A stretch of DNA of 64,000 nt from positions 1,075,632,740 through 1,075,696,739 of the forward strand of contig NC_056732.1 of the NCBI RefSeq assembly GCF_019279795.1. Direction: 5' to 3'. The position numbers were made by a program, and so were the translations under genes. Source of the DNA: Protopterus annectens. Its lineage: Eukaryota > Chordata > Ceratodontiformes > Protopteridae. The number at the start of each line of letters is the position of its first letter. Position 1 is the first letter of the stretch. Of the stretch, positions 9,061 through 21,179 are shown piece by piece. The notes under the pieces were generated by a model. The model was not told the origin of the DNA. It saw nothing but the letters and a program-made list of their open reading frames with translations, and made no database searches.

Positions 9061-11430
9061 AGCTTTGAAAAAAGCATCAAAGTGTGTCTGGTGCTATCAA
9101 AAACTGTCTCCTTATAAATCCACTGATAAGATAAGCATGTACCTGTTTTATTTCTGTATGCACATACTTTTCTTGTGCTTAATAGAGGACCAGGTTGATG
9201 TGCCTTGGAAATAAAAAAAATGAAAACAGGAAATGATAAAAGGGCAGTACATTACTAAATTCAGACTAGATAATTGGCATATAGAATGCTGGCACATAAA
9301 TTAAGATTGCTGTGGTGTTTGTGCCAAGGGCCTTTGAAAGATTTTTTTTCAGTTTGCAATGTGGTTAACTGCAATTAGAACATGGACTTGTTGATAACCT
9401 TACGTACTAAGAAGTGTGAATATTTTCACAGTTTTGGGACAGTGAGGGGAGGATGTGGTCATATGTTAATATAAAATTCTAAAAGTTACTAGTAGTAATA
9501 GCCATCATTTTTTCAAGATATAGGCATTTACAGAAGATTACTCTAGTTATTTTTTTGTCTGCAGATTAAGTACAAGAGTTATTTGTTTTATGACTGTGTT
9601 TCAGCATCTCACAGTTTATCTTTTTTATAGTTTTTCTTGTTAAATCATCAGTTTTAGTTATGCTGCTTAGGGTTATTAGGTTGTTTTAATGGTCTCATAA
9701 AATATGCAGCTGGGCACTATTTATGTAGACAAATATTTCACAATGACGTCACAGTACCATTACCAAGAATGCAATTTCTTTAGTCTTTCCAAATTAAAGC
9801 ATGATACAGTTTCAATGAAAACCCACTACTGTCACCAGAATGTCAGTATTCTTTTTTCTGTATATATTTTTTACCTGCATTACTGGTGTCCATCAAGCCT
9901 CACCTTGTTGGACTTGAGCCAGTTTGTTCCCCCATACTGTGTATCTCCTGCATGGAGGTAAGAACCATCCAGAGGAGGCATCATACAGGCAGCCATTGAG
10001 GTGGTTTGCGCTCTTGCCAGCATCCTGGGAGAGGCTTTGGTGGTGGATATGCAACCCACATCATTGCAGGCATTACTATACCGTACACATGCATGTGCAC
10101 ACTTCAGTGCACCCACAATGAAGACTACCATCCTCTTGGCTTAGTGAGTTGAATACACACCCACAGGGTAACTATGTACTTCACCAACCCTCCTCCAAGA
10201 GGGTTTTCACATCGTACAACTCAGACTGCCCCATTGTCCCAAGGGCAGACATGCCCATCTTCCACATATTGGTTCCTACAGATACCTGCGCCACTCTTCA
10301 AACACATGATATTTCGGTCATAGTCAGTACCCCTTTCTGCCAATGGATTTAGCTGGGTAAAGCAATTATTTATTATTCTTATTAGTATGGTATTTGCATT
10401 CAGCATAAATTGTATGATCTAACAAAGGACCTTCCTTGTTAGGTCATTAGTTAGGTTTGTCTTTTTCTCCATTTACTGTTTATTACCAGTCTCAGAAATC
10501 CTTGTTTGGTGATGTTCATGTGCCAATATCTGTGCATGCCATAACATAAAATCTCAGCTGCACAAGTAAGCACATCCCTTGAGATGTCCAGTTCTTCTTT
10601 ATCCCTTACACAATTTAGAGCTTGAGCTTTGCTATCATAAATGAAGTTTGCAATTCAAATGCCTAAACAGCATTACAGTAAATGTTCAGTTGCCATCAGG
10701 CTACAGGACACGACCTGCACTACCACTGCATTTGTCATTGCAGGGGAAAAAACACAAGGTGTATTACTGCTTCACATGTCAGAGGTCTAATCATGCCACT
10801 CTGACTCATCATAGGGAGAAGCTTTTGGCCTACTTTATGACCAGAAAAACAGCAGGTATTAAGAATTCTTAGTGCTGGGAATGGCAGACGTATCTTTTGC
10901 ATTTCCACTGGCATAGTTCAGAGCACTGCCACAAGAGAAGAAACTGAGAGAGCAGATTCGGACTTTGCTCTCCTTAAGATAAGTCCAATATTCAGCTAAG
11001 TTCCCCCAGTCCTTGAAGGTGCTGAGCCTGTCCTTAGCTAGTGAAAATTCAGGCCCACATGTCAGCAGAGGATGATGGAACAGCTCCCAACCTCAGGAAT
11101 ATCCAGGGATGGTTGCACTACCTTAATGTCAGTTAATTGCTTGCCACTTGAAGCTGGCCAGTCTCATCCCAAGGAGCAGTTCCTAGAGTCACCCAATTAT
11201 GGATCAGTGGTAACTTGTACTATGGACTCCACTCCAAAGATGGCCTCCAAGTCCAGCCAGTCTGGTAGTTCCTGGTTGACAAAGGTCTTCAGGCCATCTT
11301 GCTCCAACACTAATGCCTCAGGAGCAACTTAATCACTTGCTCAAATTCCCAAGCCTCAAAAAATCTATATCTAGTCCTAGACCACCAATTATTGGAGACC
11401 CCACATCCTGCATCTTAGTGGTCTTCTTGA
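9061..11430. other. about 2.4 kb without recognised features
   Basis: AT-rich, with only short open frames on both strands (for example 9880-10131, 11072-11332), none with a recognisable domain. I see no splice-bounded exon and no match to the repeats identified elsewhere. 10900-11340 is slightly richer in GC and could be an old element on the minus strand, but I cannot name it. Confidence 0.4.
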
Positions 11431-11830
11431 GATTAGTGCTTCTGTTTTGCTTATTGTGAGAGAAGAAGTACAGGGACATTATTTCCTAGAGACTGCTCAT
11501 CACCAGAAAGCCTGATAACTGCTTCATAGGTGCCAGCTTAGAAATTGTGCTTATATTTTGCTCCCGGTGAGAGAAGAAGCAGAGGACTTTGATTCCCAAC
11601 TCTCTGTCATTGGGCAGTAAGTGTCTGTGTGGGATCTTCATGATTTGTCTGCTTGCTGTTCAAAGCACCTACCCGGAAAAGGCTATAACAAGCTTACAGC
11701 CCCCTGCATCATCTGAGACAAGACTTTTAATCAGCAAAGAGCCTGTGACCTGTTTCTCATCTTGGGATTGGTGCTACTATTTTGTTTCTTTTGAGAGAAG
11801 AAGGAAAGGGGCATTATATCCCAGTTGTTG
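11431..11830 (+). repeat. three degenerate copies of a short unit
   Basis: The pattern GATTRGTGCT...TTTTG...GAGAGAAGAAG...GGGACATTAT-TCCCA recurs near 11431-11490, 11537-11600 and 11762-11825. Spacing is uneven (about 106 and 225), so this is a degenerate tandem or transposon-derived repeat. No product is evident. Confidence 0.5.
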
Positions 11831-11858
11831 TAAGGCCAGCAAGTAGTAGCCAGGCTAG

Positions 11859-12973
11859 TTAGGCGAATCCCCTCTTTTCATCATTCTTCATCATCATCGT
11901 CTTCTTTCTGTTGTTCCCATTAGGGGTTGCCACAGCAGAACATCTGTTTCCATTTCTTCCTGTCCTCTGCATCTCTGTCACACCAGCCACCTGCATGTCC
12001 TCTCTCACCACATCCATAAACCTTATCTTAGGCCTTCCTCTTTTCCTGTTACCTGGTAGCTTCATCCTTAGCATCTTTTTCCCAGTATACTCAGCATCCC
12101 TCCTCAGCACATGTCCAAACCAACGTAATCTTGCCTCTCTGGCTTTGTCTCCAAACCTTCCAACCTGGGCTGATCCTCTAATATACTTATTCCTAGTCCT
12201 GTCCAACCTTGTCACACCCAGTGCAAATCTTAACATCTTTAACTCTGCCACATCCAGCTCTAACTCCTGCCTTTTTGTCAATGCCACTGTCTCCAACCCA
12301 TATAACATAGCTGGTCTCACTACCCTCTTGTAGACCTTCCCTTTCACTCTTACTGGTACTCGTCTGTCACAAATCACTCCTAACACTCTTCTCCACCCAC
12401 TCCATCCTGCCTGTACTCTCTTCTTCACCTCTCTTCCACACTCACCATTACTCTGAACTATTGATCCCAAGTATTTAAACTCATCCACCTTCGCCACCTC
12501 TACTCCTCCCTGTCATTCACACACAAATATTCTGTCTTAGTCCTGCTGACCTTCATTCCTCTTCTCTCTAGAGCATATCTCCATCTCCCCAGGGTCTCCT
12601 CCATCTGTCACTACAGATCACAATGTCATCTGCAAACATCATAGTCCACGGGGACTCCTGTCTGATCTCATCTGTCAACTTGTCCATCACCATTGCAAAT
12701 AAGAAAGGGCTCAGAGCTGATCCTTGATGTAATCCCACCTCCACCTTAAACACATCCGTCACTCCCACCGCAGACCTCACCGCTGTCACACTACCTTCGT
12801 ACATATCCTGTACCACTCTTACATACTTCTCTGACACTCCCAACTTCCTCATACAATACCACAACTCCTCTCTAGGCACCCTGTCATATGCTTTCTCTAA
12901 GTCTGCAAAAAACACAATGCAACTCCTTCTGACCTTCTCTGTACTTCTCCATCAACAATCTCAGAGCAAACAT
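11859..12973 (-). pseudogene. RTE-like reverse transcriptase C-terminal half, frameshifted
   Basis: First frame (to about 12568): [39 protein letters not shown], then [11 protein letters not shown], which has the catalytic FADD. A frame break near 12560-12600 follows, with part of the linker lost. Second frame (12497-11859): EFKYLGSIVQSNGEC, YKRVVRPAMLYGLET, RLRWFGHVLRRD, PGNRKRGRPKIRFMDVVRED, the usual thumb and C-terminal region of this LINE group. It would copy its own RNA at a nicked target; as found it lacks an endonuclease domain. Confidence 0.8.
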
Positions 12974-13045
12974 GACGCAACCCTCCCCATTTATGCGTGC
13001 TTGGGACCGGCACAAAGAAATGCTCTGGCTTGTGCATCCCCAGTG
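11878..13045 (-). mobile_element. RTE-like non-LTR retrotransposon, internally deleted
   Basis: On the minus strand a short leader (13045-12973) containing CCAGCCACTGGGGATGCACA is joined directly to the second half of a reverse transcriptase, then a 3' end GTGGCAACCCCTAATGGG followed by AAGAAGACGATGATGATGAA, a simple-repeat tail typical of RTE-type elements. The leader-to-RT joint shows an internal deletion. Clade assignment is by general resemblance. Confidence 0.7.
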
Positions 13046-13098
13046 GCTGGGTTATTTTCATCATTCTTGACATAGCTAATTCTTTCTTTCTTGTTGCT

Positions 13099-14345
13099 AT
13101 GGATAGGAAGTTTCCAACTATCTCCTTACCAGCTTGGTGGATATGGGCATCCTGAGGCAATGGAGAGATTGCCTCATGTTTACTGAGAACTAGCTAATTC
13201 TCAGACAAACTGATAATGTGCATGATATATGCATTTACACAATGTCACTGGAGGAAATGCTCTGACATAAAAGTACTTCTAATGTCAATCAGGTTGTTAG
13301 TAGTACACATGCTGCACCCATCACACACAGTTCAAAACAGACACATAGGCCTATATATGCTGAGGCACTTAAATGTGACCTTACTAAACCCCAAAGACCT
13401 CCTAGATAAAGAGCACATAACAAATACCTTCAGCAGCCCTGAATGCATCCTTTCAAAAGAATACAGACATCGACACATAGAGCCACATCTCATGAAGCCT
13501 CTACTTCTAAGCCCATAAGGTAAGCCACCACACAATCCAACATTCAGGTCATTGGAGACTCCATTGTGAGACACACTGATGTCCCTCTCACCAGGGTGAG
13601 TAAGGGGAGAGTCACGGGCAGTTGCTTATCAGGGGCAGGATCCACCACATTATGCATGCACTCAGGTCATTGGACCACATGACTCAGTCATAGTCCATGT
13701 GGGAATAAATGACCTGAGATGTAACTCCCTAGACTATATGAAGAGAGACAACATGGAGCTCTTGGAATATGTGTCCAAGGCTGGTATGAGCCTAGTACCG
13801 AGCAGCATTTTACCTTTTTTAAGGATGTTGCCTCAATGGGTGGCCACAGTGGTGCAGCGGTTAGAGTTGCTACCTCACAGCAAGAGGTTCTCCAGTTCGA
13901 TCCTTGGCTGGGTTGCCTTCTGTGCAGAGTCTGCATGCCCTCCCTGTGGTCATGTGGGTTTTCTCTGGGTGCTCCAGTTTCCTTCCACATCCCAAAGACA
14001 TCCTGTAGGTGGATTGGACACTCTAAATTGGCTCTAGGTGTGAGTATGCACATGTGTGTGTGCCTTCTGTGGAAGGTTGGGCGCTGGGCTGGCAACTCGA
14101 CACTGTAAAACTTCACTGCTAATCATAAGCAGACAGTTGATCCACTGTGGTGACCCCTAGCTGGGAAAAAGCCAAAAGAAGAAAAAGGATGATGCCTCAG
14201 TACGAACAGAAGATGACTGACTTTAATAATTAGCTTAGTTTCTGGTGTCATTCTAAGGGGGTGCAATATTTGTCAGCATGGAGGAGATGGTGAACAAACT
14301 GCACTGCTTTTCAAGGGATGGTCTGCACCTTTCCCCTCTAGGCTT
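13099..14345 (+). pseudogene. CR1-A ORF1: zinc-finger remnant and SGNH esterase domain
   Basis: Begins MDRKFPTISLPA, matching MDRQFTIISPAS in copy D. The zinc-finger part (CxxC pairs in copy D) is decayed. The esterase keeps GDSIVRHTDVPL (Ser in GDS, 13554-13562), HVGINDLR (13695-13715) and DGLHLSPLGF (from 14317), the three SGNH hydrolase blocks. CR1 ORF1 proteins with an esterase domain are known; the role is thought to be in handling the RNP or membranes. The V-SINE cuts the domain between IL-P and MPQYEQK. Confidence 0.75.
13836..14184 (+). mobile_element. V-SINE copy 1 with RTE-like tail
   Basis: A tRNA-like head (GTGGTGCAGCGGTTAGAG, then AGTTCGATCC as B box) is followed by the V-SINE core (TGTGGTCATGTGGGTTTTCT, GGGTGCTCCAGTTTCC). 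The tail CACTGTGGTGACCCCTAGCT with GAAGAAAAAGG resembles the 3' end of the RTE-like element at 11900-11940. Target duplication AAGGATGTTGCCTCA (13821-13835) and AAGGATGATGCCTCA (14185-14199) flanks it. Inserted in CR1-A ORF1. Confidence 0.88.
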
Positions 14346-14449
14346 TTGAATATTAGCTAAAATATTGTCCTCCCCCATAGTGCCTTTTTAGGTAATGTCA
14401 AAATAAGTGCTTCTGACATAGCAAATCAATACCAAAAAAAACTAAAGAT

Positions 14450-17430
14450 GTTGCTGCTCAGTACTAGGAACCAAAACAAGAAACTCCACTCCCTACATGT
14501 CTTCTCACCCTAGAAGACACTGATGCCTGTGCAGTCACTGAGACATGGTTTAAAGCCACGGAGAGCACACTGGCAGTTAGAGGCTTTAATGCCTTCCACA
14601 CATTTAGACCAACTACTGAACAAACAGGGATTAAAGGTGGAGGTGTCTTGATTTACTTCAAAAATAAATCTACCTGAAGGCTGGTCAAACAGAACAATGT
14701 ACTTGAGCTTCTCCACATTCAAATCACCACAGGAAAATTCCCATACCTCTTCCTAGTAAACTATAGATCCCCCTCTATGATCCAGGAAATCCATAACATG
14801 TATTTGAGCTTATTGGAAACACTTACCATAAAACCCAGTACCATACTGATGGGCAACTTTAATCATCCCACTAATTACTGGGAATCGCATATAACATGAA
14901 ACGTGCAGGCACAGAGATTCCTGGATTTTTGTAAATGCAAACTACCTGGACCAGATTGTCAGTACACTGACCAGGGGTGCAAACATATGGGATTTGGTCC
15001 TGACTAAGTGCTGCACACCCCCTAGTGTAATGTCTTCTCTGGTAAGGTCAGACCACAAAACAGTCTCCTTTGTAATAAAAATAAAATCTGGAACACCAGC
15101 CTACCTTGGAATGTTCAGGGACTACTCAAAGGTTAACGTCCTACTGTTAAGTAATAACCTGGAAAAATGTCATGCCCCCATAAACCCTGAGAACACTGCT
15201 GCCTATGCAGAACTGTTCAGAGAAACCCCTATACAAACATGTTAATAGCTGCAGAGAGGCAACTGTACCCACCAGGAAGAAGTACCGATCTAACTCAAAA
15301 AAAAAAAAAACAAGCCGCCATGGTGCAGTCACAACATCAGTAGGCTGTATAACAGAAAGAAGAAAATCATGTCAACAATAAGGATGTGTAGCACACATAA
15401 CAGGAGCAGTCTCATCAAACTAAACAAACAACTCAGAGGACAAATAAAGTCTACCAAAGCCAAATTTGAGGTAAATTTGGACACCCAGGCCAAGGACAAC
15501 CAGAAGACATTCTTTAGCTATGTCCGCAACATCAAAGGCAATACACAGTTGTGTGCAGCACTCATTGTTAAAGGAGTCACCTATACTGAGCCAGAATATA
15601 TAGCAAACCTACTGGCAGGCAAATTCAGCTCAATTTTTACTAGTCTCTCCATCAGTCTGCTCTCTGTTAATATGATCAAATATTACTCCCCCAACTATCA
15701 CTAGGGAACAGGTCCTCAATGCTCTCTGTAAGACCAAGACTGCATCAATGGGTCTGACAGTATCCCAGAATGCCTTTCAAATAGCATGAAACATGACCTA
15801 TCAGTCCATCTAGAATTGCTGCTTAACTATAACCTTCAAACAGGCTTCAAGACTCATAAATTGAGAACAGCAACAGTCATCCCTCTGCACAAAGGTCTCA
15901 TATGCAAGGCCATGGAAAAAAATATCATGGAAATGATCAATAATGATGTAGGAAATCTCCAAAAACTGGACCAACCCAACCTAATTTGATCTCGTCAAGC
16001 ACAGGTCATGCCTACTCAACCTGGTGGATTTCTTTGAGAAAGTCACCAACGCTGTTACTATTACTGTAAGATTTCTCTGTTTTCACTAATTGTGACTGCT
16101 GTGTATGAATATACTACTGTTAATTAAGACTCTCTGTATTTTGTATCTAAATATACTTTGTAAACTTTGTAGTTTTTGTTACATGTTATTCATATGTGTG
16201 GAGCTTTTCTCCCCGGGCCTCCACTGAAAATGGACCTGTCTCCAGTGGACTATCCCGGTTAACAAATGTAAAATAAATAAATAAATAAGCAACGGATGAG
16301 GGAAAAATGGTTCACACTGATTACCTTGAACTGTTCAAGGCATATGACACAATACCCCACTCGGGCATTGCTGACAAACTCAAGAAGTTAGGTATAAACT
16401 CTTATGTCACCTGATGGATAGCCAACTGGCTCACAGACAAAACCCAGGAGTTGGAAATGTAGAGTACACCTCTGTAAAGAGGCCAGTCAAATGCTATGTC
16501 CCAGCGGCATCGGTCCTGGGACCACTCCTTTTTGGCATTTACTTCACTGAGGTCAATGCCAATGTCAGTGGCCTCTGGCTCATTAAATTTGTAGATGATT
16601 GCAAATTAGGAGCAGTCATAGGATCCCCCATCCACACAGATGTTCTCCAGGAAGGGCTGACACAGACAAAAAACTTGTTTCAGAGGCATGGACTAAAATT
16701 GAATGCCAAGAAATGCATAATAGCATCCTTCAGGAAGTTATCCAACCCTGGTAACTATTATATTGACAACACAACCCTAAGAGTCAATCAAGCAATCAGG
16801 GACTTGAGGACACTTAGACAGTAATTTAGCCTTTGACCACCCCATGTTGACAATAGTGAAGAAATCATTCTGTGTTGTGCATAAACAAAGGTGAGGCATC
16901 TAGGTCCAAGGAGGTCACTGTTTCACTGTATTCAGCATTCATCAGACCTATCATTGAGTACAGTGCCCCTTTTGGTATGTACCTAATCAGGCACATCCAC
17001 CAATTGGAATATCCACAGAGGTTCCTCAATAAAAGAATACAGGGTGAAAGAAATGTGTCATATGTAGACCGCCTCAAAGCCCTATACCTCTAATCTGTCT
17101 CCTTGAGCTGTTGAGGGGTGATCTATGCCTGTCTTACAAGGCATTGTCAGACTCCACCCTGATGGACCTCCTGCATATCTGCAAAACAAACAGTACAAGG
17201 ATTACCCATTCTAAAGACTTAAACCTTGCCTGTGATATAAATAGGACCTGCTAGACAGAGAGGTATGTATCCAAAAGACTACCCCTTCTCTGGAACAGGC
17301 TCCCCATCCATGTGAAGTAGAGTTTCTCTCTAACCCAATTCAAGTCCATGTGAAGTAGAGTTTCTCTCTAACCCAATTCAAGTGTAACTTGGACAATTTT
17401 TTGGGAACAGGAAAGTTTTCCCTGTTTTGG
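14450..17430 (+). pseudogene. CR1-A ORF2: endonuclease and reverse transcriptase, broken
   Basis: Endonuclease words: VTETWFKA, GGVLIYF, YRSPS, LMGNFNHP (usually GDFN) and RSDHKTVSF. RT words after the nested L2 tail: LFKAYDTIPHSGIADKLKKL, SVLGPLLFGIYFTEV, and KFVDDCKLGAVI, where FVDD replaces the usual FADD. The C-terminal region (FIRPIIEYSAPFGMYLIRHI, YVDRLKALYL) follows. Several stops and frame changes, so no active product. The protein would nick DNA and copy the CR1 RNA. Confidence 0.82.
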
Positions 17431-17973
17431 CACCTATGTCTCTAATCGACACAGGCAGTCTATAAATAGTACATCTGCCAGGCTCCTGCTTGTAAATGTT
17501 TCATCTCTCAATTCCCTGCTTACACTTATCAAGGGTAAATTTGGGATGCATGGCTAGGCTTAGAAAAGGCTCTCTTGGTTGTTAGCCTAGTGCACACCTG
17601 TGAACCTACGAGTCTATGAATGTTTGTTCAGGCATATTGGACTGAGCTTTCAGTTGCTCATGTTTGGCTTGTGTTGGAAGCCCAGTACTATGTGTACATG
17701 GATTTTAGTGAGTTTTGGTGATCCAGGGTCAGTGCACTTTGGAGAAAGAGTGAGACAAATGTTACGTTGCCTGGCAGTGTTTACTCTTTCAGTTCAGTGA
17801 TCTAAGGATGAGAATAATAAAGCTGTGAAATACAGGGTTGTTTAAAACATTGTTTTGTCAGAGCTGCTTGTAAGATGTTGAGTCTGAGTCTATGCATTAC
17901 AGAAATATGTGGCTTTAGCTGTTGCTCAGAGGCTTTTCTGATCAAAGAAGTATGGTGAAATCTCATAGGTTTC
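14871..17973 (+). repeat. tandem segmental duplication, unit 1
   Basis: Holds most of CR1-A ORF2, the nested L2 tail, the CR1 3' UTR and about 340 bases of non-CR1 flank (17626-17970). The whole unit recurs immediately downstream with very few differences. Start CTAATTACTGGGAATCGC at 14871. Confidence 0.93.
16060..16291 (+). mobile_element. 5'-truncated L2-type LINE tail nested in CR1-A
   Basis: A non-CR1 block between GTCACCAACGC and AACGGATGAGGG of ORF2. It ends CTGAAAATGGACCTGTCTCC ... CCCGGTTAACAAATGTAAAA with AAATA repeats, the same 3' end as the minus-strand element at 48637-48735. The uninterrupted site is seen in copy C near 45670. Confidence 0.75.
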
Positions 17974-20730
17974 CTAATTACTGGGAATCGCATATAACAT
18001 GAAACGTGCAGGCACAGAGATTCCTGGATTTTTGTAAATGCAAACTACCTGGACCAGATTGTCAGTACACTGACCAGGGGTGCAAACATATGGGATTTGG
18101 TCCTGACTAAGTGCTGCACACCCCCTAGTGTAATGTCTTCTCTGGTAAGGTCAGACCACAAAACAGTCTCCTTTGTAATAAAAATAAAATCTGGAACACC
18201 AGCCTACCTTGGAATGTTCAGGGACTACTCAAAGGCTAACGTCCTACTGTTAAGTAATAACCTGGAAAAATGTCATGCCCCCATAAACCCTGAGAACACT
18301 GCTGCCTATGCAGAACTGTTCACAGAAACCCCTATACAAACATGTTAATAGCTGCAGAGAGGCAACTGTACCCACCAGGAAGAAGTACCGATCTAACTCA
18401 AAAAAAAAAAAAAACAAGCCGCCATGGTGCAGTCACAACATCAGTAGGCTGTATAACAGAAAGAAGAAAATCATGTCAACAATAAGGATGTGTAGCACAC
18501 ATAACAGGAGCAGTCTCATCAAACTAAACAAACAACTCAGAGGACAAATAAAGTCTACCAAAGCCAAATTTGAGGTAAATTTGGACACCCAGGCCAAGGA
18601 CAACCAGAAGACATTCTTTAGCTATGTCCACAACATCAAAGGCAATACACAGTTGTGTGCAGCACTCATTGTTAAAGGAGTCACCTATACTGAGCCAGAA
18701 TATATAGCAAACCTACTGGCAGGCAAATTCAGCTCAATTTTTACTAGTCTCTCCATCAGTCTGCTCTCTGTTAATATGATCAAATATTACTCCCCCAACT
18801 ATCACTAGGGAACAGGTCCTCAATGCTCTCTGTAAGACCAAGACTGCATCAATGGGTCTGACAGTATCCCAGAATGCCTTTCAAATAGCATGAAACATGA
18901 CCTATCAGTCCATCTAGAATTGCTGCTTAACTATAACCTTCAAACAGGCTTCAAGACTCATAAATTGAGAACAGCAACAGTCATCCCTCTGTACAGAGGT
19001 CTCATATGCAAGGCCATGGAAAAAAAATATCATGGAAATGATCAATAATGATGTAGGAAACCTCCAAAAACTGGACCAACCCAACCTAATTTGATCTCGT
19101 CAAGCACAGGTCATGCCTACTCAACCTGGTGGATTTCTTTGAGAAAGTCACCAACGCTGTTACTATTACTGTAAGATTTCTCTGTTTTCACTAATTGTGA
19201 CTGCTGTGTATGAATATACTACTGTTAATTAAGACTCTCTGTATTTTGTATCTAAATATACTTTGTAAACTTTGTAGTTTTTGTTACATGTTATTCATAT
19301 GTGTGGAGCTTTTCTCCCCGGGCCTCCACTGAAAATGGACCTGTCTCCAGTGGACTATCCCGGTTAACAAATGTAAAATAAATAAATAAATAAGCAACGG
19401 ATGAGGGAAAAATGGTTCACACTGATTACCTTGAACTGTTCAAGGCATATGACACAATACCCCACTCGGGCATTGCTGACAAACTCAAGAAGTTAGGTAT
19501 AAACTCTTATGTCACCTGATGGATAGCCAACTGGCTCACAGACAAAACCCAGGAGTTGGAAATGTAGAGTACACCTCTGTAAAGAGGCCAGTCAAATGCT
19601 ATGTCCCAGCGGCATCGGTCCTGGGACCACTCCTTTTTGGCATTTACTTCACTGAGGTCAATGCCAATGTCAGTGGCCTCTGGCTCATTAAATTTGTAGA
19701 TGATTGCAAATTAGGAGCAGTCATAGGATCCCCCATCCACACAGATGTTCTCCAGGAAGGGCTGACACAGACAAAAAACTTGTTTCAGAGGCATGGACTA
19801 AAATTGAATGCCAAGAAATGCATAATAGCATCCTTCAGGAAGTTATCCAACCCTGGTAACTATTATATTGACAACACAACCCTAAGAGTCAATCAAGCAA
19901 TCAGGGACTTGAGGACACTTAGACAGTAATTTAGCCTTTGACCATCCCATGTCTACAATAGTGAAGAAATCATTCTGTGTTGTGCATAAACAAAGGTGAG
20001 GCATCTAGGTCCAAGGAGGTCACTGTTTCACTGTATTCAGCATTCATCAGACCTATCCTTGAGTACAGTGCCCCTTTTGGTATGTACCTAATCAGGCACA
20101 TCCACCAATTGGAATATCCACAGAGGTTCCTCAATAAAAGAATACAGGGTGAAAGAAATGTGTCATATGTAGACCGCCTCAAAGCCCTATACCTCTAATC
20201 TGTCTCCTTGAGCTGTTGAGGGGTGATCTATGCCTGTCTTACAAGGCATTGTCAGACTCCACCCTGATGGACCTCCTGCATATCTGCAAAACAAACAGTA
20301 CAAGGATTACCCATTCTAAAGACTTAAACCTTGCCTGTGATATAAATAGGACCTGCTAGACAGAGAGGTATGTATCCAAAAGACTACCCCTTCTCTGGAA
20401 CAGGCTCCCCATCCATGTGAAGTAGAGTTTCTCTCTAACCCAATTCAAGTCCATGTGAAGTAGAGTTTCTCTCTAACCCAATTCAAGTGTAACTTGGACA
20501 ATTTTTTGGGAACAGGAAAGTTTTCCCTGTTTTGGCACCTATGTCTCTAATCGACACAGGCAGTCTATAAATAGTACATCTGCCAGGCTCCTGCTTGTAA
20601 ATGTTTCATCTCCCAATTCCCTGCTTACACTTATCAAGGGTAAATTTGGGATGCATGGCTAGGCTTAGAAAAGGCTCTCTTGGTTGTTAGCCTAGTGCAC
20701 ACCTGTGAACCTACGAGTCTATGAATGTTT
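17974..20730 (+). mobile_element. CR1 copy B (duplicate of 3' part of copy A)
   Basis: Carries RSDHKTVSF endonuclease end, KFVDDCKLGAVI RT motif, C-terminal region and 3' UTR as in copy A. The 5' part (ORF1, endonuclease start) is missing because the duplication began inside the endonuclease. The nested L2 tail lies at about 19165-19396. Confidence 0.88.
19165..19396 (+). mobile_element. L2 tail, duplicated with CR1 copy B
   Basis: Identical in position and nearly in sequence to 16060-16291; a by-product of the tandem duplication. Confidence 0.75.
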
Positions 20731-21179
20731 GTTCAGGCATATTGGACTGAGCTTCCAGTTGCTCATGTTTGGCTTGTGTTGGAAGCCCAGTACTATGTGT
20801 ACATGGATTTTAGTGAGTTTTGGTGATCCAGGGTCAGTGCACTTTGGAGAAAGAGTGAGACAAATGTTACATTGCCTGGCAGTGTTTACTCTTTCAGTTC
20901 AGTGATCTAAGGATGAGAATAATAAAGCTGTGAAATACAGGGTTGTTTAAAACATTGTTTTGTCAGAGCTGCTTGTAAGATGTTGAGTCTGAGTCTACGC
21001 ATTACAGAAATACGTGGATTTAGCTGTTGCTCAGAGGCTTTTCTGATCAAAGAAGTATGGTGAAAGCTCATAGGTGTTGTGCACATATAGCACCTCTTCT
21101 GACAGCTTGACTTCAAGGAGAAGCTTGAATTTTTGTTGACTATTCACCTTTATGCAGTACTATAGTAAAAATCACCTCT

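Larger units (their letters stand above)
13050..17625 (+). mobile_element. CR1 LINE copy A, nearly full length
   Basis: Order on the plus strand: ORF1 from the ATG at 13099 with an esterase domain, ORF2 with endonuclease and RT from about 14450, and a 3' UTR ending in CCTGTGAACCTACGAGTCTATGAAT, the octamer-like tail of CR1 elements. A V-SINE (13836-14184) and an L2 tail (about 16060-16291) are nested in it. Without these it is about 4 kb, the same as copy D. Both ORFs are interrupted by stops and frame changes. Confidence 0.85.
17974..21075 (+). repeat. tandem segmental duplication, unit 2
   Basis: Starts CTAATTACTGGGAATCGC at 17974, period 3103-3105. Same insertions, same truncated frames and same 340-base 3' flank as unit 1, so it arose by DNA duplication and not by a new CR1 insertion. 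It ends at CTCATAGGT (21068-21075), where unit 1 joins unit 2. Confidence 0.93.

Noticed and set aside
13836..13910. tRNA gene
   Set aside because: The tRNA-like head has A/B-box-like words but no cloverleaf I could draw, and continues into the V-SINE core.
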